A stretch of DNA of 64,000 nt. It comes from Xanthobacteraceae bacterium. GTDB taxonomy: Bacteria > Pseudomonadota > Alphaproteobacteria > Rhizobiales > Xanthobacteraceae. The stretch covers positions 124,001 to 188,000 of the forward strand of contig SCUB01000007.1 in NCBI GenBank assembly GCA_004297465.1, in the 5' to 3' direction. The notes under the pieces were generated by a model. The model was not told the DNA's origin. It saw only the letters and a program-made list of their open reading frames with translations, and did not search any database. A program made the translations under genes and the position numbers. Of the stretch, positions 1 to 7,712 are shown piece by piece. Every line of letters starts with the position of its first letter. Within the stretch, counting starts at the first letter, position 1.

Positions 1-630
1 GCCCGCATCAACATCGTGGTGATCAACCTCGCGCTCGATCCGAGCGGCGAGAGCACGCCCTACCGTCCCCATCCGGGCCGACAGAACCTGACCGCCGCGC
101 TGGTGTCGCTCTATGCCGTCGCGGCGCTGGCGTTCCCGCATTCGGGCGTCGCGGCCTATCTGGCGCTCGCCGCCGCCGCGGCGTTCTTCGACCGCCTCGC
201 CGAATGGTTCATCGGCCGCGCGGTGATGCGCACCCATGTGCTTTCGCTCGCGGCGGCCAATGCGTTCGCCGGCGCCGGCTTTCTTGTGATTGGACTGGCC
301 GGCCTCGGCGCGCCGGTCACGGCGGTGACCGGGTTGCATCTGTTGTCGGTCGCAAGCCTCGGGCTTGCCGTGCTCAGCGTGTTCATCATCGCCGGGCTGC
401 GCCATACCGGACGGCCGCTCGATCTGCCCTGGCAGGCCCACGTCGCGGTGATCCTGATGATCGGCGCCGGGCTGGTCCGCGTGCTGCCCGAATTGTCGAT
501 CGGCTCATTCCTGCTCGGCCCGCATTACCTGATCAGCACCCTGCTGTGGTCGGGCGCGTTCGCGGTATGGCTCGCCGGCTTCCTGCCGCTGCTGATGAAT
601 CCGGTCAAGAAAGCGGATCACGGCGCTTAA
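1..630 (+). CDS. NnrS family membrane protein, C-terminal part (cut by window start)
   Basis: The reading frame is open to the first base of the window, so the true start lies outside it; a GTG at 16 is probably internal. The visible 209 residues are almost entirely hydrophobic, with about six membrane segments. The GLRHTGRPL stretch followed by a WSGAFAVW segment near the C-terminus is typical of NnrS, a haem- and copper-containing polytopic membrane protein linked to nitric oxide or nitrosative stress. The gene ends in TAA at 628-630 with no partner immediately downstream on the same strand. The family assignment rests on pattern recognition; the specific role is inferred. Confidence 0.75.
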   Translation, partial: ARINIVVINLALDPSGESTPYRPHPGRQNLTAALVSLYAVAALAFPHSGVAAYLALAAAAAFFDRLAEWFIGRAVMRTHVLSLAAANAFAGAGFLVIGLAGLGAPVTAVTGLHLLSVASLGLAVLSVFIIAGLRHTGRPLDLPWQAHVAVILMIGAGLVRVLPELSIGSFLLGPHYLISTLLWSGAFAVWLAGFLPLLMNPVKKADHGA

Positions 631-735
631 GCCCGGCCTGCTTTCGATTCGCGGTTGAGCGGCGACCCTCAATATGTGTTTGCCTGGGCGCGCGGCTGCG
701 CTTTAATGAGGGATAGCTGAGCACATCCTGGGGGC

Positions 736-1629
736 ATGGTGATCGAGAGCCGGGGAGTTCTCAACGGCGGTCTGGCGCGAACGGCCCGTTTGCTGGCCGT
801 GATCCTTCTTGCCATCGTCTGCGCGCCCGCTGCCGGCCTGGGCAAGAGCAGCAGCGATGACGATGATGACGACGCGAAGCAGACCTCGCAACTGCCGAAT
901 ATCTATCTCGACTGGAGCACCATCTACACTTCCGTGCCCGCCGGTTCGTTCACGGTCGGGTTCCGGAGTTCCCTGGCGCTGCTGCCCACGTCATCCCTGT
1001 CGATGCAGAGTCTGGCGCTCAATCTGCCGCTGACGGTCGATGTCACCGACCGGTTGACGGTCTACGGCGGGATAAATGCCAGCACGACGCTTGTCAGCGG
1101 GTCGACGTGGACGCCGTTGGCCGTCGACAGCTGGAATGTCGGATTCCAGGCCGATGTCATCCAGCAAAACGGCGGGCTTATACCGACTGTCACCGTGCAA
1201 ACAACATTGACGCAATCGATCGGGAGCACGATCACGACGACCAGTTCGGCGAACATCGTGGAACTGGATTACGCGATGGATAAGGACGAAACCAGGGGCA
1301 TCCTCGCCGGCGTCAAATACACAACCGTTTCCGTCGATTCCAGCCTCATCAAAATCGAGCCGGCGATCATCGGCTTCGTGGGCGGCTACCACCAGTGGCC
1401 CAACAACTGGAAGCTGACCGGCCGCGCCGGCATTCAATCCTTTGGCGGCGCCCAGCTGGCGGGGCTGGTGCAGTTCAAACCCTTCACGCTGCCGATCCTG
1501 CGGCTCGATCTGGATCGCATGGACGACAACGACAATCGCTTGTTCGGACTCACGGCCGAGGTGGCCTGGACGCCAGACCCGACGTTCCAGATGACGCTCA
1601 GAACGCCGCTCTATGCGGTGCGGCATTAG
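736..1629 (+). CDS. secreted protein of unknown function, probably outer-membrane beta-barrel
   Basis: This 297-residue protein starts at ATG 736, seven bases after a GGGGGC stretch. Residues 1 to about 36 look like a signal peptide (basic N-terminus, hydrophobic core LLAVILLAIVCAPAAG). An acidic tract of six aspartates follows. The remainder alternates polar and hydrophobic residues with many Ser, Thr and Gly, ends in an aromatic/charged C-terminus and contains Trp-rich strands, as in small barrel proteins. I do not recognise the family. It stands alone, with gaps of about 80-100 bases on both sides. Confidence 0.6.
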   Translation: MVIESRGVLNGGLARTARLLAVILLAIVCAPAAGLGKSSSDDDDDDAKQTSQLPNIYLDWSTIYTSVPAGSFTVGFRSSLALLPTSSLSMQSLALNLPLTVDVTDRLTVYGGINASTTLVSGSTWTPLAVDSWNVGFQADVIQQNGGLIPTVTVQTTLTQSIGSTITTTSSANIVELDYAMDKDETRGILAGVKYTTVSVDSSLIKIEPAIIGFVGGYHQWPNNWKLTGRAGIQSFGGAQLAGLVQFKPFTLPILRLDLDRMDDNDNRLFGLTAEVAWTPDPTFQMTLRTPLYAVRH

Positions 1630-1708
1630 ACGGCGCTGGAGTCCTCACGCATCAAGAAGCGCCTCACTCGCGTCATCGAAAACGGAGTCATCGAGCGCGC
1701 CGCGCGTT

Positions 1709-2005
1709 TCAGCTCTTTTTCAGGAAGTACTTGCACCATCCGTTCGGACTAATCGTGCCATCAACGATTTGGCATGACGACGGTGGCTGGAAATGGCTGC
1801 AAACCTCGCAGCGCCCCTCGCCTTTTGGCGAGTTCTGGTACGTCGCCATTTGCTGCGAAACCTTCGCGGCTTCGGCGCGTTTGGCCTGGACGGTCGCTCC
1901 GAGGATGGCACCGACGCCCAAGGCCGCCGTCCCGTCCTTCAACAGGGAACGACGGGACAAATGCGCAAGAGTGTTATTTTGAGAATTATTTCGTGTGTTA
2001 CTCAT
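1709..2005 (-). CDS. high-potential iron-sulfur protein (HiPIP-like), Tat-exported
   Basis: This is a 98-residue protein. The N-terminus carries a twin-arginine motif (SRRSLLKDG, residues 17-25) before a hydrophobic stretch, so export of a folded cofactor protein by Tat is expected. The mature part has the four-cysteine pattern of HiPIPs (CEVCSHF, then SSCQ, then GWCKYF), which ligates one [4Fe-4S] cluster. HiPIPs are small periplasmic electron carriers. Its ATG overlaps by four bases (ATGA) the stop of the Nramp-remnant frame upstream, so it may be expressed from that transcript. No strong ribosome site is visible. Confidence 0.75.
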   Translation of the reverse strand: MSNTRNNSQNNTLAHLSRRSLLKDGTAALGVGAILGATVQAKRAEAAKVSQQMATYQNSPKGEGRCEVCSHFQPPSSCQIVDGTISPNGWCKYFLKKS

Positions 2006-2424
2006 TTTGAGTTTTTGTGGTTTTGATTTAGGGAATCAATCCAGCTGATAAACGCGCACGCAATGGCAATGTTCCTGGAGCATTTCCTCACCTGGTCTTT
2101 GTTGCGCCGCAAGATCCTGCCACGGACTAATCCGCGGAACTGAGGCAGAACATCAGTGCCAAGCCCGTTACCGAAGGGCGGCAGGTGTTGTGCGATATTG
2201 CCGGCAAGTCCTTTTCGTGTCTGCCAGCCAATGCAGGCGCTGATGATCTGGATTGCCACCATGAACGGAAAGGTCAGCAGCCTGGTCCAGGTCAGCGCGT
2301 ATCCGAACTGCGCACCGGCCTGTGAGTAGGTTGCAATGCCGCTTGGATCGTCGTCCGCCGCTCCTGTGATCAAGCCAGGGCCGAGCGCGCTCCACAATCG
2401 CTGCAAAGGTTGATTTTTTCGCAT
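2002..2424 (-). pseudogene. Nramp divalent-metal transporter remnant, truncated after about 85 residues
   Basis: The first roughly 85 residues match the start of Nramp (MntH-type) proton-coupled metal transporters, including GPGLITGAADDDPSG, the conserved N-terminal metal-site region, and the next membrane helix. Family members run about 400 residues or more, but here the similarity stops and a 55-residue tail of unrelated composition follows before TGA. No continuation of the transporter was seen in the other frames nearby, so an internal deletion is more likely than a simple frameshift. The frame runs into the HiPIP start codon. It may still be translated as a short product, but it cannot be a working transporter. 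Confidence 0.7.
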
Positions 2425-2457
2425 GTGCCTTGGCCAAGAATTTCGGCGTCATGGGCA

Positions 2458-3504
2458 TTACGGCAGGCTCACGTCTTTCGGAAACGCGTGCTCGTAGAAC
2501 ACCTCGAAGGCGATAGCAAAAGGCATCGCCAGGAACGTTCCGATGGGACCCCACAGCCAGGTCCAGAATGCCAGCGAGAGAAACAGACCCTGCGGGCTCA
2601 CCCTCAGGCGATGCCCGATGATCTTCGGGGTCAGCACATGCCCTTCAACCGAGGTGAGGCCGACGAACAGCACGGGCGCGATGAAGGCCGCGCCCAGGGT
2701 GGGCTGAAAAATCAGCCCGAGCACCAGCAGGTTCACGGCCATGATGGCGGGGCCGATGTAAGGAATGTAATTGAGGATCGCCGCCGTCGTCCCCCACAAT
2801 ATCGATCCCGGCAGTCCGAGCAGATACATCATCAGCGCGGTGATCAGGCCGAGCACAATATTGATAGGGGTAATGATGGACACATAGCGCGTGAGGTCGC
2901 CTTCAATATCGTTGAGGATGCGCAGCGCCCGCAATCGCTGGTCGTGCCTGGCGAACATCAGGACAATGCGGCGCTGGCGGTTTCGCGACAGCAGAAAGAA
3001 GAACAGGCTGCCCGCGAACAACAGCAGTTCGCCCAGCGCCGGAGTCAGATAGTTCATCGCGCCGGCAATCATGTTGCCTGTCGGAAGCTCGAATTTCGGC
3101 GGTTCGCTGGACGCGCCGAGCATCGTTGCGAGCGATGCATTGAATTCCCGCCACATCGCAAGCGGCCGCTCCAGCACATGGGCCTTGGTTTTCAGCGCTT
3201 CTGCAATTTCCGGCCCCCTGCCAGCCCACTCGGAAACGGCGCCGGCGACCAGCATGATCCCCGCGTTGATGACGATCAGCACCAGGATGACACCCCCGGT
3301 TGCGAACAGGATATTCGGTATCCGGTAGCTGGCCGCGCGCGCGGCCAGGGGTCCCAACAGGAAGCTGATAACCGCGGCGGCGACAATTGGCGCGACCAGG
3401 GCGCGCGCGATATACAGAAAACCTGCCAGCATCAGGACAAAGATGCCGATGATCGCAACGCGTTCGGCGATTTCCCACTCCGATCCGTCGGGAGCCGTTG
3501 CCAT
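2458..3504 (-). CDS. AI-2E family transporter (PerM/TqsA-type permease)
   Basis: This 348-residue protein has about eight hydrophobic segments. The C-terminal block with SVEGHVLTPKIIGHRL and the following FLSLAFWTWLWGPIG is diagnostic of the AI-2E exporter family (UPF0118). Members export autoinducer-2 or act as ion/proton antiporters; the substrate cannot be told from sequence. It is followed on the same strand by nothing closely coupled, but it sits beside the YqjD/YqjE-like pair encoded just upstream on the same strand (16-base gap to the 3521-3868 gene), so the three may be cotranscribed. Confidence 0.88.
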   Translation of the reverse strand: MATAPDGSEWEIAERVAIIGIFVLMLAGFLYIARALVAPIVAAAVISFLLGPLAARAASYRIPNILFATGGVILVLIVINAGIMLVAGAVSEWAGRGPEIAEALKTKAHVLERPLAMWREFNASLATMLGASSEPPKFELPTGNMIAGAMNYLTPALGELLLFAGSLFFFLLSRNRQRRIVLMFARHDQRLRALRILNDIEGDLTRYVSIITPINIVLGLITALMMYLLGLPGSILWGTTAAILNYIPYIGPAIMAVNLLVLGLIFQPTLGAAFIAPVLFVGLTSVEGHVLTPKIIGHRLRVSPQGLFLSLAFWTWLWGPIGTFLAMPFAIAFEVFYEHAFPKDVSLP

Positions 3505-3520
3505 GGCGGGAGCCGGGGTC

Positions 3521-3868
3521 TTACCGGCGCATTGCTGACGAGAGGATGAATCCCACGCCCACGGCTATCGCAAGCAGCGTCAGAGGCCGCTCCCGAATGG
3601 CGTTTTCGACATTCTCGACGGCATTGCCGCCCATCTCGCCGACCGCATCCATGGCGTCGCGCCCGGCTTCGCTGGCATTCGCAACAATCTTGTCGACCGT
3701 CGTTCCGAAATGATCGAGGCGCGCCTTGACGTCGTCGATCGCCTGACCGCTGGCGTTACCGGCAAGGCCCTCCACCTGCACGGCCAACTGCCGGAAATCG
3801 CTACGCAAGGTGTTCAATTGCCTGCGGAGCGTCTTCAATGATGGATCTTCCGAACGGGCGCGTGGCAT
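3521..3868 (-). CDS. ElaB/YqjD/DUF883-like ribosome-associated membrane-anchor protein
   Basis: This 115-residue protein starts at the ATG with AAGGAG eight bases upstream; an open frame extends further 5' but has no comparable ribosome site. Residues 10-90 are helical and amphipathic. A C-terminal hydrophobic helix (LTLLAIAVGVGFILSSA) ends in basic residues. This layout, with the RERPLTLLAIAVGVGF signature, matches ElaB/YqjD proteins, which anchor at the inner membrane and associate with ribosomes in stationary phase in E. coli. It lies directly downstream of the YqjE-like gene, reproducing the yqjD-yqjE pairing in reversed order. Confidence 0.75.
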   Translation of the reverse strand: MPRARSEDPSLKTLRRQLNTLRSDFRQLAVQVEGLAGNASGQAIDDVKARLDHFGTTVDKIVANASEAGRDAMDAVGEMGGNAVENVENAIRERPLTLLAIAVGVGFILSSAMRR

Positions 3869-3890
3869 GGCTTTATGCTCCTTCTGAAGG

Positions 3891-4358
3891 CTACGGTTCG
3901 CCGCTCTCTTTCTCGTCGCGCGCATCCTCGCCGTGCGCGGGCTTAGCCCCTCTGCCGAGCAGGTACCAGACCGCCAGCAGCGCACCGGCCACGACCGATG
4001 CGCCGCGGCGCTTTCCAATCAGCTGCGCTGCGTTCAGTCCGAGGGTGATGGTCGCGGGATTGAGCCAAGCAAGGTCGGCTCTGACCGTTCTGGCGTGCTT
4101 CATCTGTTGCCTGAGCTGCTGCTTGCGCCGCAAGAACGCAACCTGCAGCATGACGATTCCGGCTATCGCAAGAAATCCGCAACCGATCGTCACGCTGGCG
4201 ATGATTGCGCCGTACTGGTTCATCAGCCAGATGAACAGAGCCGTCGCGAACAGCACCACGGCCAGCGCCACGGCAACAGCCGCCGCCAGCTGCAATAGCG
4301 TGATGTCCAGCGATAATCTTACTCCACGCTTAAACTCCTCAATCTGCTCGCCGAACAT
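3891..4358 (-). CDS. phage-holin-superfamily (YqjE-like) inner-membrane protein
   Basis: This 155-residue protein has an ATG preceded by GGAGGAG. An N-terminal basic, amphipathic stretch is followed by two membrane helices (about residues 20-45 and 50-75), then an arginine/glutamine-rich cytoplasmic segment and a further hydrophobic helix near residue 130. It fits the Phage_holin_3_6/YqjE family, small membrane proteins of unknown exact function usually encoded with YqjD-like proteins, as here (22-base gap). The name reflects homology only; no phage genes are nearby. Confidence 0.7.
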   Translation of the reverse strand: MFGEQIEEFKRGVRLSLDITLLQLAAAVAVALAVVLFATALFIWLMNQYGAIIASVTIGCGFLAIAGIVMLQVAFLRRKQQLRQQMKHARTVRADLAWLNPATITLGLNAAQLIGKRRGASVVAGALLAVWYLLGRGAKPAHGEDARDEKESGEP

Positions 4359-4534
4359 CCCGCTCCTCCGCAGAAAGGGGCAAATGCGAGTAGCCAAGTG
4401 GTAACGGATCCTGCCGTTCGTTTGTTCCCAAAACACGCGATACGCGGGGAACATCGGGGCATCTACGGCGCTACTGGGAATTTTCGCGCTTAACTCTGCC
4501 GTTCGTACCTTTCACGAACTCCCGGCATGGATCG

Positions 4535-4627
4535 GCGCCCGCCTTTGTCTTCCTGGCCAGCGACGACGCCTCCTACATGACCGGCCAGGTGCTGCACCCC
4601 AACGGCGGCGTTCCGACTGAAAGCTGA
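4535..4627 (+). pseudogene. C-terminal fragment of a short-chain dehydrogenase (SDR)
   Basis: In one frame the DNA reads APAFVFLASDDASYMTG, then QVLHPNGG and TGA. This is the characteristic last 30 residues of classical SDR enzymes (glucose/3-oxoacyl reductase type), where the Y-x-T-G-x-x-L-x-x-x-G-G stretch closes the Rossmann fold. No NAD-binding motif or YxxxK catalytic site occurs upstream in any frame, and the same frame dissolves into unrelated codons before about 4535. It is therefore a relic left after deletion of the 5' nine-tenths of the gene. Confidence 0.8.
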
Positions 4628-4710
4628 AGGTGTGTTGTTGTCTCGTGGATCACACTGTTTGAAAGCCACTCCACGGCGCAATCGGGCGATTGCAGATGGC
4701 TTGAAATTTC

Positions 4711-5772
4711 TTAAGCGGGCTTTTCCTGACGATTAACGAATTGAGCATTGCCCAATCCAGTACCAATAGTCAGGATCGACCAATACTCGACGTCGCTCAT
4801 GAATGACACTTCGCTCAAGCCCTGGATAACGGCGTCGTTATGCATGACAACCGCGGTTTCATGCTCGCCAATGGCAGGTATGAGATCACGTATGCTGCGC
4901 GCCAGGTTAAATTTCTGGCTTTCCCAGTTTCCGGGCAGATTTTGCGCGCCACTTTCAATCGTACCGTCCGCGGCAATACGACCCGGACACCCAATTCCAA
5001 TAAACGGCGCAAGCATCAACTTTTCTTTTTCCGCCTGATCGATCAGGGCTTTCACCATGTCGACCAGCCCTTGAACCGCGTCATCACGGCTTATCTTCTT
5101 TTCCTCACTGTATTTCCAGAAATCGGCGCGCCAGACCGATGGGGCCGGAACTTCGACATTTTTCTTGAGGTTGAGCATGACAACGCCAGCGCGAATTTTG
5201 CTGCCGCCTATGTCGACGGCCAGAATGGCGTCGTGTCCCTTGAACATCCAGCGCGGCATAAGGTGAACCGCGCCGATCAGAGCGGCATCGTCAGGATGGT
5301 TGTGTATGGGAACGAGATCGACAGTTGCCTGCTCGGCCTTGAGCAGAACGGTGGCGCGGCCAATGATCAATTCGCCCACCCGACTGGCCCGCAGCCCGCC
5401 ACCGACCACGATCCGCTGGGTTTCACGCCAGTATTTCAGCTTGAGGAAACGTCGAATGACAGCAGCAAATTGCTGCGCGAAATCTTCGATCGCGCCATGA
5501 ATAATGCCCGCCGCCTCCGGATCGCCTTCGCTCAGCAGCAGATCCAGTTTCTTGTTTGAGATCTCGTCGATGTCCTTGTCGCCAAGCGGATCTTCTCCTG
5601 CCTTGCGCACGACCTTGCGCCAATCGTCGATTAAATTCCGAAAAGCACTTTTGCTCGCACGGTCTCCGACAAAACCGTCCTCGTCCTCGATCTCGACATT
5701 GTAGCTGCGCACCTCGACGAGAGGCAGTGTCGTCGCGCCATGGGCAATGAGTGACGAGAGATCCTGATTCAT
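4711..5772 (-). CDS. ROK-family protein with permuted domain order
   Basis: This 353-residue protein uses the ATG giving MNQDLSSLIAHG; the frame continues upstream only to a TTG. The motif order is unusual. Near residue 120 comes IVVGGGLRASRVGE and then an IHNHPDDAALIGA stretch, which resemble the C-terminal part of ROK kinases. After that comes the N-terminal-type phosphate loop AVDIGGSKIRAG (about residue 190), then the GIGCPGRI block, the catalytic VVMHNDAVIQGLSE (Asp as base) and LTIGTGLGNA at the end. The Cys-rich zinc motif of sugar-kinase ROKs is absent. Substrate unknown. Local GC is lower than in neighbouring genes. Confidence 0.75.
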   Translation of the reverse strand: MNQDLSSLIAHGATTLPLVEVRSYNVEIEDEDGFVGDRASKSAFRNLIDDWRKVVRKAGEDPLGDKDIDEISNKKLDLLLSEGDPEAAGIIHGAIEDFAQQFAAVIRRFLKLKYWRETQRIVVGGGLRASRVGELIIGRATVLLKAEQATVDLVPIHNHPDDAALIGAVHLMPRWMFKGHDAILAVDIGGSKIRAGVVMLNLKKNVEVPAPSVWRADFWKYSEEKKISRDDAVQGLVDMVKALIDQAEKEKLMLAPFIGIGCPGRIAADGTIESGAQNLPGNWESQKFNLARSIRDLIPAIGEHETAVVMHNDAVIQGLSEVSFMSDVEYWSILTIGTGLGNAQFVNRQEKPA

Positions 5773-5926
5773 GAGCGGCCGCGCATACGTGCAACGCCTG
5801 AACTCTTCAATATGCAGCCTGATCGCCGGCCACTTCAAGGTGCCGGATAGCGCTAATTCGACGATCAAACACCGGTGGGACAATAAGCCGGAAAAATCGT
5901 TTGTTTTCAGTTGGAAATTTTGAAGA

Positions 5927-6002
5927 TGGCGCTCCCTAGGGGACTCGAACCCCTGTTTTCGCCGTGAGAGGGCGACGTCCTAGACCGCTAGACGAAGGGA
6001 GC
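5927..6002 (-). tRNA. tRNA-Glu (anticodon CTC)
   Basis: The complement folds as a complete cloverleaf: acceptor arm GCTCCCT pairing with AGGGAGC, a D arm with the Glu-type TTCGTCTAG start, an anticodon stem TCGCC/GGCGA with loop CTCTCAC (anticodon CTC, reading GAG), and the T arm with GGTTCGAGTCC. The 3' CCA is encoded (5927-5929). The rest of the 5773-6144 gap, upstream of both the ROK gene and the tRNA, shows no open frame or other clear element. Confidence 0.96.
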
Positions 6003-6144
6003 AGCGCCACAGGGGAATAGCCGCGATCCGCCGCCGCCGCAAGCGGTCGTTGGCAGTTTTCGGATCGTGATGAACCTCACCGGGACCCGGCCAGCCGCGG
6101 CGCCTCCTGCTTGGCCCTGACCTTACCCTTTGACCCGCCCTGCC

Positions 6145-6480
6145 TCACGGCTCCTGGGCGAATTTCAGCCGCCCGGCCGGCTTGAGCGTGCGGGCGTCGA
6201 AGGTGCGGATTTCCAGCGTGCCGGCGCTCTCCACCGTCACCACCAGGCGCTCGCCGGCGACCGCCGTGGAGACGATGCGCGCCCCCTTGGGCAGCGTCGC
6301 GGTCAGATCCGCCATCGCGCCGCTTCCCTCGGCGCGGAAAAGGCGGTAGCCGATGGCGATCAGCACGGCGGCCACGGCCACCGCCGTGGTAAGGCCAGAG
6401 ATCAGCATCATGCGGCGCGCGCGCGCGGCGAACTGCGCGGTTTCCTCAGAGGTCGGCTCAGGCGGCGTCACGGCATTCAT
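6145..6480 (-). CDS. DUF6476-type membrane-anchored protein
   Basis: This is a 111-residue protein. A short polar N-terminus (about 22 residues) precedes one membrane helix (MLISGLTTAVAVAAVLIAIGY), after which about 60 residues look like a small beta-rich periplasmic domain (VVTVESAGTLEIRTFD). It resembles a conserved alphaproteobacterial family found next to rluD and rpoH; function unknown. Its ATG shares the tetranucleotide CATG with the divergent rluD start, so the two coding regions begin on opposite strands two bases overlapped. Confidence 0.7.
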   Translation of the reverse strand: MNAVTPPEPTSEETAQFAARARRMMLISGLTTAVAVAAVLIAIGYRLFRAEGSGAMADLTATLPKGARIVSTAVAGERLVVTVESAGTLEIRTFDARTLKPAGRLKFAQEP

Positions 6481-7489
6481 GACAGATCATCAGCTCCAGG
6501 AAGGCGTCCACGAAATCACGGTCAGCGGCGACGAAGGCTCGCGCCGCCTGGACCGGGTGCTCGCCCTCCGCGCCGGGGGCCTGTCGCGCTCGCGCCTCAA
6601 GGCGCTGATCGTCGACGGCCAGATCACGGTCGGCGAGCGCACGATCCGCGATCCCGCTTATCATGTCGCGGCGGGCGAGACGATCACAATCCGCGTGCCG
6701 CCGGCCGTCCCCGCCGAGCCGGCCGCCGAGGCCATCCCGCTCAACATCGTCTACGAGGACGACGCCATCATCGTCATCGACAAGCCGGCGGGCCTCGTGG
6801 TGCATCCGGCCGCCGGCCATGACAGCGGCACGCTGGTCAACGCCCTGATCGCCCATTGCGGCGAGAGTCTCTCCGGCATCGGCGGGGTCAGGCGGCCGGG
6901 CATCGTGCACCGGCTCGACAAGGACACCACCGGGCTGATGGTGGCCGCCAAAACCGACCGCGCCCATCGCTCGCTGACCAAGCAGTTCGCCGACCACGGC
7001 CGCACCGGCGCGCTCCGGCGCGGTTATCTGGCGCTGGCATGGGGCGCGCCGGAGCGGCACCACGGCACCATCGTCGCCGCGATCGACCGCCACCCCCATG
7101 CCCGCGACAAGATGGCGGTGCGCGCCTCGGGCCGCGAGGCCATCACCCACTGGGAGCTCTTGGAAACCTTCCCGGGGGCCGACGGCCGCCCGCTCGCCAC
7201 GGCGCTCGCCTGCCACCTGGAAACCGGCCGCACCCACCAGATCCGCGTCCATCTCGCCCATATCGGCCATCCGCTTCTCGGCGACAAAGTGTATGGCGCC
7301 GGCTTCAAGACCAAGGCGAGCCAGCTCGGCCCGGAGGCGCGGCAGGCGCTGGCGGGGCTGCACCGACAGGCGCTGCACGCCTACCTGCTGACGCTGGAGC
7401 ATCCAATTACCGGCGAAGTCATGGAATGGCAGTCCGGCTGGCCAGCCGACCTGGCCCACCTGAAAGCCGCGCTAGCTGCGGCGCGATGA
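6479..7489 (+). CDS. rluD: RluA/RluD-family 23S rRNA pseudouridine synthase
   Basis: This 336-residue protein converts specific uridines to pseudouridine, in RluD's case in helix 69 of 23S rRNA. Residues 20-80 form an S4 RNA-binding domain (RRLDRVLAL through QITVGERTI). The catalytic motif is GIVHRLDKDTTGL with the nucleophilic Asp at 146, and RTHQIRVHLAHIGHPLLGD is the conserved C-terminal block. ATG 6479 agrees with the family's N-terminus; an upstream in-frame extension overlaps the divergent DUF6476 gene and is rejected. The exact target uridines cannot be read from sequence, so RluD versus RluA/C specificity is moderately sure. rpoH follows on the same strand. Confidence 0.9.
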   Translation: MTDHQLQEGVHEITVSGDEGSRRLDRVLALRAGGLSRSRLKALIVDGQITVGERTIRDPAYHVAAGETITIRVPPAVPAEPAAEAIPLNIVYEDDAIIVIDKPAGLVVHPAAGHDSGTLVNALIAHCGESLSGIGGVRRPGIVHRLDKDTTGLMVAAKTDRAHRSLTKQFADHGRTGALRRGYLALAWGAPERHHGTIVAAIDRHPHARDKMAVRASGREAITHWELLETFPGADGRPLATALACHLETGRTHQIRVHLAHIGHPLLGDKVYGAGFKTKASQLGPEARQALAGLHRQALHAYLLTLEHPITGEVMEWQSGWPADLAHLKAALAAAR

Positions 7490-7712
7490 CGCGGAAATCC
7501 TGAAAAGTCCTTTTGTTACGAATATTTAACCCGCCATGACATCCTTGCATGGCGCATCGTCCCTTCATTTCGCCCCACTCGATCCTGTATGCTTGGACCT
7601 CGCGTCGGGGTTGGCCCGTTGCGAAATAGGGGTCCGCGCCCCCGGCCTCAAGAGAGGCGGCCAGGCGCAAGGCTTGCCGATCGTCGGGAGCCTGAACTCA
7701 TGGAGGGCTCGA

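Noticed and set aside
3891..4358. Prophage remnant because of the holin-like gene
   Set aside because: The protein belongs with YqjE-type membrane proteins, is paired with a YqjD-like gene and has no phage neighbours.
4490..4681. A short minus-strand open frame of 63 codons
   Set aside because: It is opposite the SDR relic, which explains the sequence; the frame has no ribosome site or family resemblance.
5927..6002. tRNA-Glu as an integration site for an island
   Set aside because: No second copy of the tRNA 3' end and no integrase gene were found within the window; the same holds for tRNA-Lys at 62856-62931.
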